DNA of 64,000 nucleotides from an uncultured Pseudomonas sp. (lineage in GTDB: Bacteria; Pseudomonadota; Gammaproteobacteria; Pseudomonadales; Pseudomonadaceae). The DNA lies in NCBI RefSeq assembly GCF_943846705.1, contig NZ_OX044366.1:496001-560000 (forward strand). Direction: 5' to 3'. The notes beneath the pieces were generated by a model. The model ran no database searches. It had not been told where the DNA came from and worked only from the letters and a program-made list of their open reading frames with translations. The translations under genes were made by a program, and so were the position numbers. Below are positions 63,318 to 64,000 of this stretch, one piece after another (the first letter of the stretch is position 1; each line of letters starts with the position of its first letter).

Positions 63318-64000
63318 ATGAACCAAGAAGCCACAAATAAAACAATCCTCTCAGCACTTAATAAATTTCCCCTACTGAAAGAATTTATTGTTGAAGTAGC
63401 CGAAACCACACAAGCTCCGCTTGAGCTAGCCCTAGCTTCGGCCCTATCAACAATCTCAATGCTATGCCAGCCATTAATAGATGTAAAACGACCAGGAAAT
63501 ATGATCGGACCAGTTTCACTTTTGATCATTAGCATTGCAAGCTCCGGCGAGAGAAAGTCAACAATCGAGAGTATGTTTCTAGGATATATTAGAACATATG
63601 TAAAGAATGCATTAATCACACACCAGAAAGAACTACTCGCCTGGAGTGTTAAATTGGAAGTTTGGGAAGCACGAAAGCGGAAAATCATCAAAGACATGAG
63701 CAATACGCCTCAAACTGAACCAGAATACCAATTACATGAAAGTGAGCTGCTACGCCATCAAGAACATAAACCTGAACGACCACGGGCATTCAACCCGTTT
63801 TACGAAGACGCTACTACAGCAGCCCTTATAAAGGGCATGCGACTTGACATGCCTTGGGCAGCACTAATGTCTAGTGAAGGGATTTCGGTTTTAAAAGGCG
63901 TATTCAATGACTTCGGTAAGATTAATGCATTATGGACCGGAAGCACTATAGACGTATCACGAGCAACAGTTGAAGGCTGTTCACTACATGATGCAAGACT
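63318..64000 (+). CDS. DUF3987/YfjI-type ATPase, N-terminal part (cut by window edge)
   Basis: At least 227 codons from ATG 63318 with no stop before the edge. It resembles YfjI and other DUF3987 proteins, often coupled to primase activity on satellites and prophages. The nucleotide-binding loop is SIASSGERKSTIESMF. The region after it (FYEDATTAALIKGMRLDMPW) matches the family style. It lies 70 bases after the AlpA-type gene. AT-rich codons set it apart from chromosomal genes. Its role is likely element replication, as inference. Confidence 0.75.
   Translation, partial: MNQEATNKTILSALNKFPLLKEFIVEVAETTQAPLELALASALSTISMLCQPLIDVKRPGNMIGPVSLLIISIASSGERKSTIESMFLGYIRTYVKNALITHQKELLAWSVKLEVWEARKRKIIKDMSNTPQTEPEYQLHESELLRHQEHKPERPRAFNPFYEDATTAALIKGMRLDMPWAALMSSEGISVLKGVFNDFGKINALWTGSTIDVSRATVEGCSLHDAR

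Larger units (their letters stand above)
59700..64000. mobile_element. Left end of an integrated P4-like or satellite-type element
   Basis: After the ppa terminator the sequence changes character: the bases from about 60.5 kb onward are visibly AT-richer than the upstream chromosome. Content is integrase, integrase remnant, unknown gene, perfect palindrome, AlpA-type regulator and a replication-type ATPase, a set seen in P4-like satellites and related islands. No attachment repeat can be defined because the right end is outside the window, and no tRNA is adjacent. Confidence 0.8.

Noticed and set aside
63251..63703. 150-codon minus-strand frame at the right edge
   Set aside because: It is opposite the clear DUF3987-type reading frame starting at 63318.
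1..64000. CRISPR arrays or complete insertion sequences
   Set aside because: No regularly spaced repeats with unique spacers, no transposase frames and no terminal inverted repeats were found.

Overview
The window is chromosomal DNA of a Pseudomonas-type gammaproteobacterium that is not P. aeruginosa. It is GC-rich for the first 59.7 kb. Several blocks match P. aeruginosa gene order as I remember it: roxSR-SIMPL-dpp; leuS-lptE-holA-sltB3-lipA, facing lipB-ybeD-dacC-rlpA-sltB1-rodA-mrdA-rlmH-rsfS-nadD-proA; bfiRS beside acyl-CoA genes; and an ethanolamine cluster followed by a GNAT gene, mtfA and ppa. No rRNA, tRNA, CRISPR array or complete insertion sequence was seen.

Layout: 1-483, cut-off AEC transporter. 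833-2660, RoxRS redox two-component system. 2867-9715, SIMPL protein and dipeptide ABC transporter DppA-B-C-D-F, with an intergenic repeat between dppB and dppC and a frameshift in the dppD tail. 9731-10980, YdcF-like and zinc-ribbon proteins. 11179-18341, leuS, lptE, holA, arfA, sltB3 and lipA on the plus strand. 18406-28614, one long minus-strand series for lipoylation, cell-wall elongation, ribosome maturation, NAD and proline synthesis; rlpA in this series is frameshifted at an A10 run. 28798-36753, mpg, a DedA-PAP2 fusion, a Lon-N protein, LrgAB, a MaoC protein, a MORN/C13-peptidase lipoprotein and small enzymes. 36797-47406, BfiRS-like two-component system and a fatty-acid degradation set with an embedded permease. 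47415-49813, a small lipoprotein, ubiX and mpl. 49929-57414, ethanolamine catabolism: sigma-54 activator, aldehyde dehydrogenase, EutH and EutBC. 57550-59654, GNAT, MtfA and pyrophosphatase.

From about 59.7 kb to the right edge lies the left end of an integrated mobile element. It is visibly AT-richer, with a P4-type integrase, the C-terminal remnant of a second integrase, an unrecognised 365-residue protein, a 38-bp perfect palindrome, an AlpA-type regulator and the start of a DUF3987/YfjI-type ATPase that runs off the window. This is the only clearly accessory region.

How the genes work together: the 18.4-28.6 kb series joins the Rod elongation machinery (PBP2, RodA) with wall hydrolases (SltB1, RlpA, DacC), and its genes mostly touch or overlap. 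The ethanolamine cluster imports ethanolamine (EutH), cleaves it to acetaldehyde and ammonia (EutBC) and oxidises the acetaldehyde (ALDH). A strong sigma-54 promoter match precedes the ALDH gene, next to the divergent activator gene. The 40.0-47.4 kb genes cover acyl-CoA activation, dehydrogenation and thiolysis.
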